Positions 26,072 through 35,957 of a stretch of DNA of 49,048 nucleotides are shown here, piece after piece. The DNA lies in the NCBI GenBank assembly GCA_946624325.1, contig CAMOSC010000003.1, positions 1-49,048 of the forward strand, written 5' to 3'. The notes under the pieces were generated by a model that worked only from the letters and a program-made list of their open reading frames with translations, ran no database searches and was not told where the DNA came from. How positions within the stretch are numbered: position 1 is the first letter of the stretch; each line of letters begins with the position of its first letter. The DNA comes from an uncultured Clostridia bacterium (lineage in GTDB: Bacteria > Bacillota > Clostridia > Lachnospirales > Lachnospiraceae). Both the position numbers and the translations under genes were made by a program.

Positions 26072-27493
26072 ATGGGACTTCGCGTTTCTTTTCACACACT
26101 TGGCTGCAAGGTGAATGCCTACGAGACGGAGGCGATGCAGGAAATGCTGGCGGAAGCCGGGTATGAGCTTGTGCCTTTCGACTCCCCGGCGGATGTCTGC
26201 GTCATTAATACCTGCTCCGTAACAAATATTGCGGACCGGAAATCGCGGCAGATGCTTCATAAAGCCAGAAAACTGAATCCCGACGCCCTGGTTGCGGCGG
26301 TGGGCTGCTATGCGCAGGAAGCGCAAAAGGAGCTGCTCGCGGACGCGGCGGTGGATCTGGTTATCGGAAACAACCGGAAGAAGGATCTTCCCGAATTGCT
26401 TAAGAAGGCGCTGGCCGGCAGGGAAAAGTCTCCGGAATCGGAGAACGGCTGGCAGGAAGCTCTTGAGGATTTAAGGCACCCCTGCGCCTATGAACCCCTG
26501 CTCCTGCATAAGACCCGGGAGCATACCCGTGCTTATATCAAGGTTCAGGACGGCTGCAACCAGTTCTGCGCCTACTGCATCATTCCCTATTTACGGGGAC
26601 GGGTCAGAAGCCGCAGACCGGAGGACGTGCGCAGGGAGGCGGAAGCTCTTGCGGCATCCGGCACCCGGGAACTGGTGCTGACCGGAATCCACTTAAGCTC
26701 CTACGGCACGGATCTGGAAGACGGCTGTGACCTCCTCGCGCTTATCCGTATGGTTCACGGGGTGGAGGGGATCTGCCGCATAAGGCTGGGGTCCCTGGAG
26801 CCCGGGATCATCACGGAGGAATTTGCAGAGGCTTTGGCTAAACTGCCGAAGGTCTGCCCGCATTTCCATCTCTCGCTTCAGAGCGGCTGCGCCGCCACCC
26901 TGAAACGCATGAACCGCCGTTATACGCCGGAGGAGTATCTGGAAAAATGTCGGCTGCTGCGCAGGGTATTTGATCATCCGGCCATTACAACGGACGTGAT
27001 TGCCGGGTTCCCGCAGGAGAGTGAGGAAGAATTCCACGAGAGCCGGGATTTTCTGGAAAAAGTACACTTCTTTGAGATGCATGTGTTCAAATACTCCAGG
27101 CGGAAGGGGACGGCCGCGGACCGGATGGACGGCCAGATTCCCGAAGAGGTAAAGGCGGCAAGAAGTGATGAGCTGCTGAGGCTGGAGGGAAGGATGTCCA
27201 GGGAATACCGCAGCGCCTTTATCGGGAAAGAGGTGGAAATCCTTCTGGAGGAGGAGCTGTCCCCCCAGGAGGCTCAGCGGGAAGACGCTCTTCCCGGCGG
27301 AGAGGAAAAGGGACGGATGATGGTCGGACACACGCCGGAGTATGTGCGCTGTATCCTGCGCACCTCAGCGCCTGCCAATATCCTTGTAAAGGCTGTCGGC
27401 ACCGGCCTTTCCCGGGATGGCGAATCTCTCCTGGCAGCCTCAAATGCCGACGGAAATCCCACGCTTTCTCCCGTTGACGGGGCGGGAGAATAA
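26072..27493 (+). CDS. mtaB: tRNA methylthiotransferase, MtaB-like radical SAM
   Basis: MGLRVSFHTLGCKVNAYETEAMQEML; VQDGCNQFCAYCIIPYLRGRVRSR; LSLQSGCAATLKRMNRRYTPEEY. Confidence 0.92.
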   Translation: MGLRVSFHTLGCKVNAYETEAMQEMLAEAGYELVPFDSPADVCVINTCSVTNIADRKSRQMLHKARKLNPDALVAAVGCYAQEAQKELLADAAVDLVIGNNRKKDLPELLKKALAGREKSPESENGWQEALEDLRHPCAYEPLLLHKTREHTRAYIKVQDGCNQFCAYCIIPYLRGRVRSRRPEDVRREAEALAASGTRELVLTGIHLSSYGTDLEDGCDLLALIRMVHGVEGICRIRLGSLEPGIITEEFAEALAKLPKVCPHFHLSLQSGCAATLKRMNRRYTPEEYLEKCRLLRRVFDHPAITTDVIAGFPQESEEEFHESRDFLEKVHFFEMHVFKYSRRKGTAADRMDGQIPEEVKAARSDELLRLEGRMSREYRSAFIGKEVEILLEEELSPQEAQREDALPGGEEKGRMMVGHTPEYVRCILRTSAPANILVKAVGTGLSRDGESLLAASNADGNPTLSPVDGAGE

Positions 27494-27574
27494 CAGCGCC
27501 TTCCTGATCTGTGCTCTTTGGAGCGAGGCAGGAAAATAAAAAACGCCTCCCCGTTTATGCTCCTTCGAACGATG

Positions 27575-27709
27575 GCTGAAGCTTTCTTCCTATCGGAAAA
27601 GGGCCTGTCGGGAACCGGGGCTGAAGCTTTCTTCCTATCGGAAAAGGGCCCATCGGGAACCGGGACTGAAGTTTTCTTCCTATCGGAAAAAGGCCAATCG
27701 GGAACCGGG
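27575..27709. repeat. Three tandem 45-bp units (15 codons)
   Basis: GCTGAAGCTTTCTTCCTATCGGAAAAGGGCCTGTCGGGAACCGGG at 27575, 27620 and 27665 with few substitutions. Confidence 0.92.
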
Positions 27710-27735
27710 GCTTTTGGCCCTGAATCAAAAAACAC

Positions 27736-27764
27736 TTGAAGTATGCTTTGAAATGTATTACAAT
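27736..27764 (+). promoter_or_regulatory. Promoter TTGAAG-17-TACAAT upstream of ireB
   Basis: TTGAAG at 27736-27741, 17-bp spacer, TACAAT at 27759-27764. Confidence 0.72.
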
Positions 27765-27857
27765 AACTATGATAGGCGGATAGTAGGTACCGGAGGGAAA
27801 ACGTTTCGGTCTGTTCGTCTTGTTATAGTTTCAGGCAGGAAGGATGTGATTTTGACT

Positions 27858-28127
27858 ATGGCAGATTTATCGAATACACAGTTCATCGACATCAATCAGT
27901 CCAGACGGATGCAGGTTTCGGATGTGATCCGCAGGGTGTATGACGCACTGATGGAAAAAGGGTATAATCCGATTAATCAGCTGGTCGGGTATATTATGTC
28001 CGGGGATCCTACCTATATCACAAGCTATAACAATGCGCGGAGCCTTGTCATGAAGGTGGAGCGGGACGAGATCCTGGAAGAACTGATCCGCACCTATATT
28101 AACACCAGACTGCGGGATGTCGGCTGA
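27858..28127 (+). CDS. ireB: IreB family regulatory phosphoprotein (UPF0297)
   Basis: MADLSNTQFIDINQSRRMQVSDVIRRVYDALMEKGYNPINQLVGYIMSGDPTYITSYNNARSLVMKVERDEILEELIRTYI. Confidence 0.92.
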   Translation: MADLSNTQFIDINQSRRMQVSDVIRRVYDALMEKGYNPINQLVGYIMSGDPTYITSYNNARSLVMKVERDEILEELIRTYINTRLRDVG

Positions 28128-28176
28128 GAACGGGGTTGACTGACAGCAGGGCATCTGCCGGAAAACCGGAGGCAAA

Positions 28177-28635
28177 ATGAGGATTATCGGTCTGGACTAC
28201 GGGTCCAAAACAGTCGGCTGCGCCATCTCGGATCCGCTGGGGCTGACGGCACAGCCGCTTGAGACCATAGAGCGCAAAGAGGAAAACAAGCTCCGCCGGA
28301 CACTGGCGCGCATCGGGGAAATTATCGCGGAATACGGGGTGGAGCGGATTGTCCTCGGCTTTCCCAAGAACATGAACAATACCCTTGGCGAGCGCGCAGC
28401 CAGCACGCTCGCCTTTCAGGAACAGCTGGAGCGCCGCACCGGTCTGCCCGTTATTCTGTGGGATGAGCGGCTTACAACCGTATCCGCCGAGCGCGTTCTG
28501 CAGGAAAGCGGCGTCAGAAGAGAGCATCGGAAGGAATACATAGACCGTATTGCGGCAGCGATGATTCTGCAGGGCTACCTTGATCGGCTCGGCATGGAGA
28601 CAGAGAAGGAAGATGGACGGCAAGATCGTATTTGA
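28177..28635 (+). CDS. ruvX: Holliday junction resolvase RuvX/YqgF
   Basis: [61 protein letters not shown]. Confidence 0.93.
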   Translation: MRIIGLDYGSKTVGCAISDPLGLTAQPLETIERKEENKLRRTLARIGEIIAEYGVERIVLGFPKNMNNTLGERAASTLAFQEQLERRTGLPVILWDERLTTVSAERVLQESGVRREHRKEYIDRIAAAMILQGYLDRLGMETEKEDGRQDRI

Positions 28636-28870
28636 AACAGAAGAGGGCACGGAAACCTTTTATGTGCTGGAGCAGACAAAGCTGAACGGAAATATTTATC
28701 TGCTGGTGGCGGATTCTGAGGAGGAAGACGGCGAGTGTCTCATTCTGAAGGACATCTCCGGTGAGGGCGATCGTGACAGTGTGTATGTCCCCGTAGAGGA
28801 TGACACGGAGCTGGAGGCAGTTTCCCGGATTTTTGAGGAACTGCTGGAGGACGTGGAAATCGATTCCTGA
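28613..28870 (+). CDS. DUF1292 family protein
   Basis: [47 protein letters not shown]; follows ireB-ruvX as in many Firmicutes. Confidence 0.87.
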   Translation: MDGKIVFETEEGTETFYVLEQTKLNGNIYLLVADSEEEDGECLILKDISGEGDRDSVYVPVEDDTELEAVSRIFEELLEDVEIDS

Positions 28871-29204
28871 ACAGTTCCTGAGTCGGCTGCGCAGGCCGGT
28901 CTTTGAAACTGCTGTCCGGGTGCGGATATCGGAAAAGGCAGGCTGTACCTGAATTCGGATACGCTCCCGCGGCAAAGCTTTACAGAACAGAATGACCCCG
29001 GGCCTGATCCCGAAGGTGTTTCGGATGCTTTCGGAGACGCGCTTTCGGGTCTTTTGGCATTCCTTTTTGCGGATTAGCATCGGCTAAATTCGTTTCACGC
29101 GGGGAATGCTGGTTCAACCGGTGTTTTTTGCGGGGAAGAGTGAAACGTTTCGGATACTCAATGTTTACAAAAATAAAACAACTCGGATACCAACAGGATT
29201 GCGG

Positions 29205-29234
29205 CTGTTCAGATTTGCATCCGGCGCTGAACAG
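29205..29234. repeat. Short inverted repeat, minimal relative of the GTTCAG repeat family
   Basis: CTGTTCAG-ATTTGCATCCGGCG-CTGAACAG. Confidence 0.6.
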
Positions 29235-29309
29235 TTACACAGAATCGTGTTTATGGCTGAGGAGGAAAGTGAGGGACTTTCCGCAGCCGGACAGACAGGA
29301 GGTTAGCGT

Positions 29310-30989
29310 TTGAATAATCGTACAGAGAAAAGGAATCCTTCCGTGAGAATCATCCCTCTTGGCGGAATGGAACAGATCGGAATGAATATGACCGCGTTTG
29401 AGTACGCGGACAGCATGATTATCGTGGACGTGGGCATGTCTTTCCCGACGGATGACATGCTCGGAATTGATCTGGTTATCCCGGATTTTACATACGTAGA
29501 GAACAATATCGACAAGCTGAAGGGCGTTTTTATTACGCATGGTCACGAAGACCATATCGGTGCGCTGCCCTATTTCCTGAAGAATTTCGGCCAGACCACC
29601 GTGTACGCCACCAGGCTGACACAGGGTATTATCGACGGCAAGCTTGAGGAGCACGGGCTTTCCGAAACCGCGAAGCGCCAGACTGTCCGGTTTGGCGATG
29701 TCATCAAAGCCGGGGATTTTTCCGTGGAGTTCATCAAGACCAACCACAGCATCGCCGATGCGGCGGCTCTGGCCATCAAGTCTCCCGCGGGCACCATTAT
29801 CCATACGGGTGATTTTAAGATCGATTATACGCCGGTATTCGGGGATATGGCCGACCTGCAGCGCTTTGCACAGCTTGGAAAGGAAGGCGTGCTGGCCATG
29901 CTCTGCGACAGCACGAATGCCACGCGTGAGGGCTTTACACCGTCCGAACGCACGGTCGGGGAGACCTTCGAGACGATATTCGCGGAAAATAAAAACCGCC
30001 GCATTATCGTGGCGACCTTCGCGTCCAACGTGGACCGCGTGCAGCAGATCATCAATACCTCCTGCAGGTATGACAGGAAGGTCGTGGTGGAAGGCCGCAG
30101 CATGGTGAACATCATCGGTAAGGCTTCGGAGCTCGGCTATATCAGCATACCGGAGGGTACGCTGATTGATGTGGACCAGCTGAAGGACTATCCGCCGGAA
30201 AAAACAACGCTGATCACCACCGGAAGCCAGGGAGAATCCATGGCGGCGCTTTCCCGCATGGCCGCTTCCCTGCACAGAAAGGTGACGATTATGCCGGGCG
30301 ACCTGGTGGTGTTTTCTTCCAACCCCATACCCGGGAATGAAAAATCGGTTTCCAAGGTGATCAACGAGCTGGAGCAGAAAGGCGCGAGCGTCATCAACTA
30401 TCATACCCATGTCTCCGGCCACGCCTGCCAGGAGGAGATCAAGCTTCTGTATTCCCTGGTGCGTCCGCAGTTTGCCATTCCGGTACACGGCGAATTCCAT
30501 CACAGGCAGGCGCAGGCGAAGGTGGTGGAGTCCCTCGGAATCCCGAAGGAAAATATCTTCATGCTGAATTCGGGGGATGTGCTGGAGCTTTCAAAGGAAA
30601 AGGCCGAGGTGGTTTCACAGGTTACCCACGGCGGCGTGCTTGTGGATGGACTCGGCGTTGGCGATGTGGGAAATATTGTGCTCCGGGATCGTCAGACCCT
30701 GGCCCAGGACGGCATCCTGATCGTGGTGCTGACCCTGGAAAAATACACCAATCAGCTCCTGGCCGGACCGGACATTGTCTCCAGGGGGTTCGTATATATC
30801 CGCGAATCCGAAAACCTGATGGACGAGGCGCAGCAGGTGGTGAGCGACGCCGTTTTCGAATGCCTGGACAGCCGCGTGACCGACTGGTCCAGAATCAAAA
30901 ATGTAATCCGGGATGATCTCGGGAGCTTCCTCTGGAAGAAGATGAAGCGCAGTCCCATGATTCTTCCCATTATCATGGAAGTGGAATAA
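29310..30989 (+). CDS. Ribonuclease J
   Basis: VRIIPLGGMEQIGMNMTAFEYADSMIIVDVGMSFPTDDMLGIDLVIPD; metallo-beta-lactamase motif ITHGHEDHIGALPY; PVHGEFHH. Confidence 0.94.
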   Translation: MNNRTEKRNPSVRIIPLGGMEQIGMNMTAFEYADSMIIVDVGMSFPTDDMLGIDLVIPDFTYVENNIDKLKGVFITHGHEDHIGALPYFLKNFGQTTVYATRLTQGIIDGKLEEHGLSETAKRQTVRFGDVIKAGDFSVEFIKTNHSIADAAALAIKSPAGTIIHTGDFKIDYTPVFGDMADLQRFAQLGKEGVLAMLCDSTNATREGFTPSERTVGETFETIFAENKNRRIIVATFASNVDRVQQIINTSCRYDRKVVVEGRSMVNIIGKASELGYISIPEGTLIDVDQLKDYPPEKTTLITTGSQGESMAALSRMAASLHRKVTIMPGDLVVFSSNPIPGNEKSVSKVINELEQKGASVINYHTHVSGHACQEEIKLLYSLVRPQFAIPVHGEFHHRQAQAKVVESLGIPKENIFMLNSGDVLELSKEKAEVVSQVTHGGVLVDGLGVGDVGNIVLRDRQTLAQDGILIVVLTLEKYTNQLLAGPDIVSRGFVYIRESENLMDEAQQVVSDAVFECLDSRVTDWSRIKNVIRDDLGSFLWKKMKRSPMILPIIMEVE

Positions 30990-31082
30990 TCCCCCGCACC
31001 CGGAAGCCTGCTGAGCGGCTGCCGGGAGAAATCCGGGGCGAGGATATCGGTACAAGGCTCTTGAAAGGGCTGTTTTACAGTT

Positions 31083-31808
31083 ATGATCATCGACAGTGAA
31101 AGAATTGCTTCCTATATCCGCTCCCTGGAGGCTCCGGGGAGCGGGCTTTGTGAGGAAATCAGAAGGGCAGCGCTGGCGGAGGGGGTCCCGATTATTCGGC
31201 CTGAAACTGCCAGCCTGCTTACTTTTTTCGTCCGTCTGCTGAATCCCCGGAATATCCTTGAGGTCGGGTGCGCGGTCGGTTACTCGGCGCTCAGGATGAG
31301 CGAAGCCATGCCCGCGGCGTGCCGGATTGTCACGATGGAAAAGGATCCTGCAAGGGTGCAGAAAGCCCGGGAAAACTTCCGAAGGGCCGGTGAGACGGGC
31401 CGTATCACCCTGCTGGAGGGGGACGCGGCAAAACTGCTGGAAACGCTGGATGGTTCCTTTGACCTCATCTTTATGGATGCCGCAAAGGGACAGTATATCC
31501 GTTTCCTGCCGGAAGCCCTCCGTCTGCTGTCGGAAGGCGGCGTGCTCTTTTCGGATAATGTGCTGCAGGACGGGGACGTGCTGGAATCGCGCTTTGCCGT
31601 GACCAGGCGCAACCGTACGATTCATGCCAGGATGCGGGAATACCTGTATGTGCTGAAGCATACGGAGGGGCTTTCCACCTCGGTGATTCCCATCGGCGAC
31701 GGCGCGGCGGTGACCCTGAAGGAGCGGACAATTGATCCTGACGGCATCCGCACCGCTGCGGAACAGAGGTCCCGGGAGCAGGCTCCGGAGCTCCCGGAGG
31801 GGCAGTAA
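31083..31808 (+). CDS. SAM-dependent O-methyltransferase (TrmR/YrrM-like)
   Basis: PRNILEVGCAVGYSALRMSEAMP; FDLIFMDAAKGQYIRFLPEALRLLSEGGVLFSDNVLQDG; adjacent to a U32 peptidase. Confidence 0.88.
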   Translation: MIIDSERIASYIRSLEAPGSGLCEEIRRAALAEGVPIIRPETASLLTFFVRLLNPRNILEVGCAVGYSALRMSEAMPAACRIVTMEKDPARVQKARENFRRAGETGRITLLEGDAAKLLETLDGSFDLIFMDAAKGQYIRFLPEALRLLSEGGVLFSDNVLQDGDVLESRFAVTRRNRTIHARMREYLYVLKHTEGLSTSVIPIGDGAAVTLKERTIDPDGIRTAAEQRSREQAPELPEGQ

Positions 31809-31825
31809 GAGAGACACATATGCCG

Positions 31826-31917
31826 TGGCTGTTCATGGCCTGGATTCGGAAGCAGCCAAAACGCCATTTCCGGAACTGCGGCGTTCCCGCCGGATGCAAA
31901 TCCGTGAACAGTGCCAC
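31826..31917. repeat. Degenerate copy of the multi-hairpin/GTTCA repeat family
   Basis: GGCTGTTCATGGCC ... CCGTGAACAGTGCC inverted ends with internal CGCCATTTCCGGAACTGCGGCG and CGCCGGATGCAAAT. Confidence 0.6.
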
Positions 31918-31964
31918 ATGTTTTTGAAAGGACCGGAGCGTGAGCTCCGCATGAGGATCTGGAT

Positions 31965-33200
31965 ATGAAGAAACCGGAACTGCTGATACCGGCCGGGAGC
32001 CTTGAGGTTCTCAAGACCGCGGTCACCTACGGGGCGGACGCCGTCTACATCGGCGGGGAAGCCTTCGGCCTGCGGGCAAAGGCCAGGAATTTCGGTACGG
32101 AGGATATGCGGGAAGGCATCCGCTTTGCCCACGAAAAGGGTGTGCGCGTCTATGTCACAACCAATATCCTGGCGCACAATTCGGATCTGGAGGCCTTCGG
32201 AGCGTATCTTGAGGCGCTGGCCGGGCTGAAGCCGGACGCCCTGATTATCTCGGATCCCGGCATATTTGCGCTGGCCAGGCGGATTGCCCCGGGGCTGGAT
32301 ATTCATATCAGCACCCAGGCCAACAACTGCAATTACGGAACCTTCCGCTTCTGGCATGAGCTGGGTGCAAAGCGGGTGGTTTCCGCAAGAGAGCTTTCCA
32401 TTGCGGAGCTTAAGGAGATCCGTTCGAAAATACCGGAGGAGCTGGAGATCGAAACCTTTGTACACGGCGCCATGTGTATTTCCTATTCCGGCCGCTGCCT
32501 TCTTTCGAATTTCATGACCGGGCGGGACGCGAACCGGGGCGAATGCACCCATCCCTGCCGCTGGAAGTATTCCGTCATGGAGGAGACCAGGCCGGGCGAG
32601 TATTTCCCGGTTTACGAGGATGAACAGGGCACATATCTGTTCAATTCCAGGGATCTGTGCATGATCGAGCATCTTCCGGACCTGGTTGAGGCCGGCGTGG
32701 ACAGCCTGAAGGTGGAGGGCCGCATGAAAACGGCACTCTATGCGGCCGTCACGGCGCGGACCTACCGGAAAGCGCTGGATGATCTGTTCGAGGATCCCGC
32801 GCTTTACCGCAGAAATATGGACTGGTACAGGGAGGAGATCACCCGCTGCACGCACCGGGCCTTCACCACCGGTTTTTTCTACGGGAAGCCCACGGCGCAG
32901 GATCAGATTTATGACAGCAACACCTATGTGAAGGAGTATACGTATCTCGGAAGCGTCGGCCATGTGCTGCCGGACGGGCGTTTTGTCATGGAGCAGAAGA
33001 ATAAGTTCTGCGTGGGGGACGTGCTTGAGGTGATGAAGCCTTCGGGGGAGAACCTGGAGGCTACGGTGCTTTCCATCACGGATGCGGAGGAGACGCCCAT
33101 GGAAAGCGCCCCGCATCCGAGGCAGGAGCTGCACGTGCAGCTGGATGTCCGGGCAGAGGCCTATGACATTCTGCGGTTTAAGGGAAACGGAATGAACTGA
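31965..33200 (+). CDS. U32 family peptidase (TrhP/YrrO-like, tRNA hydroxylation)
   Basis: MKKPELLIPAGSLEVLKTAVTYGADAVYIGGEAFGLRAKARNF; FVHGAMCISYSGRCLLSNFMTGRDANRGECTHPCRW. Confidence 0.92.
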   Translation: MKKPELLIPAGSLEVLKTAVTYGADAVYIGGEAFGLRAKARNFGTEDMREGIRFAHEKGVRVYVTTNILAHNSDLEAFGAYLEALAGLKPDALIISDPGIFALARRIAPGLDIHISTQANNCNYGTFRFWHELGAKRVVSARELSIAELKEIRSKIPEELEIETFVHGAMCISYSGRCLLSNFMTGRDANRGECTHPCRWKYSVMEETRPGEYFPVYEDEQGTYLFNSRDLCMIEHLPDLVEAGVDSLKVEGRMKTALYAAVTARTYRKALDDLFEDPALYRRNMDWYREEITRCTHRAFTTGFFYGKPTAQDQIYDSNTYVKEYTYLGSVGHVLPDGRFVMEQKNKFCVGDVLEVMKPSGENLEATVLSITDAEETPMESAPHPRQELHVQLDVRAEAYDILRFKGNGMN

Positions 33201-33345
33201 TCCGCGCCGCCTGTATGCCCGGAGAGCGTGCCGCGGACGGCAAAACCGTCTCCCCGCGCCGCGGGCCGCACACGGAAAATGCCGGAGCGGAGCCTAAAAT
33301 GGCCGCGGCAGGCAGACGGCAATCTTTTACGGACTGGAATGGATT

Positions 33346-34254
33346 ATGGAGAAGAATAACGAAAAGAAATCGGGCTTTATCGCCCTGGTGGGACGCCCGA
33401 ATGTGGGAAAATCCACGCTGATGAACCATCTGATCGGCCAGAAGATCGCCATTACCTCGAACAAGCCCCAGACAACCCGCGACCGCATACGCACCGTCTA
33501 TACCGATGAGCGGGGACAGGCGGTTTTCCTGGATACGCCGGGCATCCACAGGCCAAAGAACAGGCTGGGAGCCTATATGACCGGGATTGCCGAGAAAACC
33601 CTCGGCCAGGCGGATGTGGTGCTGTGGCTGGTGGAACCGTCCCCCTTCATCGGCCGGGGGGACGAGGAAATCCTTAAGCGCCTGAAGCAGCTCAAAAATC
33701 CGCTGATCCTGGTCGTAAACAAGATTGATACGGTGAAAAAGGAAACGGTCGGCGAGTGCATCAGGGCTTACCGCAGCCGGATCGACGTTCGCGAGGCGGC
33801 GGCGGTTTCCGCCCTCCGCAGCGTAAATACTTCGGAGCTGCTGGATACGATCTTCAAGTATCTGCCCTACGGCCCCATGTATTACGATGAGGATACGGTG
33901 ACGGACCAGCCCATGCGGCAGATCGCCGCGGAAATTATCCGCGAAAAAGCGCTGCGGCGCCTGGAGGAGGAGATTCCGCACGGCATTGCCGTGCTGACGG
34001 AGCGCATGCAGGAACGGCCGGACGGGTCGGTTATGGATGTTGAAGCCTCCATTGTGTGCGAGCGGGATTCCCATAAGGGCATCATCATCGGAAAGGGCGG
34101 AGAGATGCTCAAAAAAATCGGGACGGACGCACGCCGCGATCTGGAAGAGATGCTGGAGATGAAGGTTAATCTGAAGCTCTGGGTAAAGGTGCGCAGAGAC
34201 TGGCGCGACAGCGAACTCTACATGAAGAATTTCGGATATCAGGAGAAGGAGTAA
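33346..34254 (+). CDS. era: GTPase Era
   Basis: GFIALVGRPNVGKSTLMNHLIGQKIAITSNKPQTTRDRIRT; DTPGIHRPKN; VVNKIDTV; KH domain IIIGKGGEMLKKIGTDARRDLEEML. Confidence 0.96.
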   Translation: MEKNNEKKSGFIALVGRPNVGKSTLMNHLIGQKIAITSNKPQTTRDRIRTVYTDERGQAVFLDTPGIHRPKNRLGAYMTGIAEKTLGQADVVLWLVEPSPFIGRGDEEILKRLKQLKNPLILVVNKIDTVKKETVGECIRAYRSRIDVREAAAVSALRSVNTSELLDTIFKYLPYGPMYYDEDTVTDQPMRQIAAEIIREKALRRLEEEIPHGIAVLTERMQERPDGSVMDVEASIVCERDSHKGIIIGKGGEMLKKIGTDARRDLEEMLEMKVNLKLWVKVRRDWRDSELYMKNFGYQEKE

Positions 34255-34256
34255 GC

Positions 34257-35027
34257 TTGGAGACCATCGCAGTCACGGGAATTGTCCTTTCGGCTATGCA
34301 GGTACAGGAAGCGGACAGACGGCTGGTGCTGCTCACAAAGGAACAGGGGCGGATTACCGTGTTTGCCAGGGGGGCAAGCCGGCCCAGAAGTGCGCTGGTG
34401 GGCGTTACGCGCCCGTTTGTGACAGGCGAGTTCGAGCTGCGTCCCGGCAGGGATGCCTATACGCTCCTGTCGGCCCGGCCGAGGGAGTACTTTGACGAGC
34501 TGTCAAAGGATTATGACCGCATGACCTTCGGGCTTTATTTTCTGGAGCTTGCCGCATACTTTTCCGTGGAAAACGTGGAGGGGCTGGAACTGCTGAATCT
34601 GGTTTTCCTGGCGTTAAAAGCCCTTGAAAAAGGAAAAATGCCGGTTCCTCTGATCCGCATGGTCTACGAATACCGCCTGTTTGTGATTTCCGGGGAATAT
34701 CCCCAGGTATTCCAGTGCGCCGTAACGGGCAAACCGCTTGCGGAGGGGTACTTTTCCCTGGCGCGCCGAGAAGCGCTCTGCAACGAGTGTGCCGGAGGGG
34801 AGCCGGGCCTCATCCGCCTGGATGTTTCTGCCATGTATACCCTTCAGTATATTCTCACGGCACCGCTCCAGAAGCTCTTCGGCTTTGCCGTGTCGGCGGC
34901 GGTTTACGAGGTGCTTTCCGGGCTCCTTGCCGCCTGGAAAAAGCGGTTTCTCGCGCGGGAATTCCGCACCGAAGCGTTTCTGCCGGAGCTTGCGTTTCCG
35001 CGGGATGGGGAGAAAGCGCCGGACTGA
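34257..35027 (+). CDS. recO: DNA repair protein RecO (TTG start)
   Basis: METIAVTGIVLSAMQVQEADRRLVLLTKEQGRITVFARGASRPRSALVG; follows era. Confidence 0.92.
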   Translation: METIAVTGIVLSAMQVQEADRRLVLLTKEQGRITVFARGASRPRSALVGVTRPFVTGEFELRPGRDAYTLLSARPREYFDELSKDYDRMTFGLYFLELAAYFSVENVEGLELLNLVFLALKALEKGKMPVPLIRMVYEYRLFVISGEYPQVFQCAVTGKPLAEGYFSLARREALCNECAGGEPGLIRLDVSAMYTLQYILTAPLQKLFGFAVSAAVYEVLSGLLAAWKKRFLAREFRTEAFLPELAFPRDGEKAPD

Positions 35028-35121
35028 AGGCGTTTGCGCGGGGCTGCGCCGTACCGGAAGAAATTCCGCGGCGGCTTAAGCGCGATTCTCTTTCTATTTC
35101 ATTACAATCCGAAAGAAATAC

Positions 35122-35150
35122 TTGAAAAATAGATCATTCACACCTATAAT
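35122..35150 (+). promoter_or_regulatory. Near-consensus promoter TTGAAA-17-TATAAT
   Basis: TTGAAA at 35122-35127, 17-bp spacer, TATAAT at 35145-35150. Confidence 0.8.
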
Positions 35151-35219
35151 AATTTTGTATGCGCTTACGTAAAACGGCTTTTTGCGGGGCGTAAGAGATG
35201 ATGAGAGGTGTTAGGGCAA

Positions 35220-35891
35220 ATGAAAAAACAAATTGCTGCGTTATTTCTGACGATAGCCTGTATGCTTGCACTCTGCGGCTGCAGCCTGCTGACCAGGAAA
35301 TATGATTTCACGCCTGAGAAGGACAGCTTTTACGTGATGGCAAACGGGCAGATCAAAGCCGCGATGATTGAGGACTTTGACAAAGAGTATTATGATCTTG
35401 CCGAGCTGACGTATCTGGCAAAGCAGCAGGTACAGGATTACAATATGACCAATTACGGCCAGAGCTATTATTCCTACGATCAGATGTCCGAACAGGAACG
35501 GAAAAGCACGCTGCTTGCGGTGGCGCTGGATTCGATCACCGAGAGCAACGGCGAGGTTACCCTGGTGTTTGAGTACGGAGCGGGAAAAACCTATTCGGAA
35601 TTCAACGGAATTGATATTCAGAAGAGCGGCGGCACCACCGTATACACCTCACCGCTCGAGAGCTCTTCCATGCAGCCCTCCGGCACGATCGTAGCCGCGA
35701 AGGGCGGAAAGCCCATAACGCTGGAGGAGCTGGCCGCGAAGGGCGGGTACAACATGGTCTATGTGGATTATGCCACAAAGATCAGCTTTGAGCATGAGGT
35801 CGAGTATGTTTCCGCCAATGTGACGGTGCTGAACAACAATTCCGTCCAGACTCCGGCCGGTGACGGAAGCTATATTTTCTATAAGCGCTGA
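35220..35891 (+). CDS. Putative lipoprotein of unknown function
   Basis: MKKQIAALFLTIACMLALCGCSLL lipobox; no family recognised. Confidence 0.8.
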   Translation: MKKQIAALFLTIACMLALCGCSLLTRKYDFTPEKDSFYVMANGQIKAAMIEDFDKEYYDLAELTYLAKQQVQDYNMTNYGQSYYSYDQMSEQERKSTLLAVALDSITESNGEVTLVFEYGAGKTYSEFNGIDIQKSGGTTVYTSPLESSSMQPSGTIVAAKGGKPITLEELAAKGGYNMVYVDYATKISFEHEVEYVSANVTVLNNNSVQTPAGDGSYIFYKR

Positions 35892-35957
35892 ATGCGTGAA
35901 GTCAAAGAAGAAGGATTCATGCGAATCTGTATCATGAAAGGAAACGGGGTACCAAAT

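Noticed and set aside
28990-29060. Terminator or riboswitch upstream of RNase J
   Set aside because: Weak CCCGAA/TTTCGGG pairing only; no recognised riboswitch core.
33200-33345. Possible further degenerate copy of the 97-bp repeat before era
   Set aside because: CCGGAGCGGAGCCTAAAATGGCCGCGG is only loosely similar; could be chance in GC-rich sequence.
35100-35957. Glycine or T-box riboswitch upstream of glyS
   Set aside because: No specifier/T-box sequence or glycine aptamer motif seen; glyS appears to follow the lipoprotein gene.
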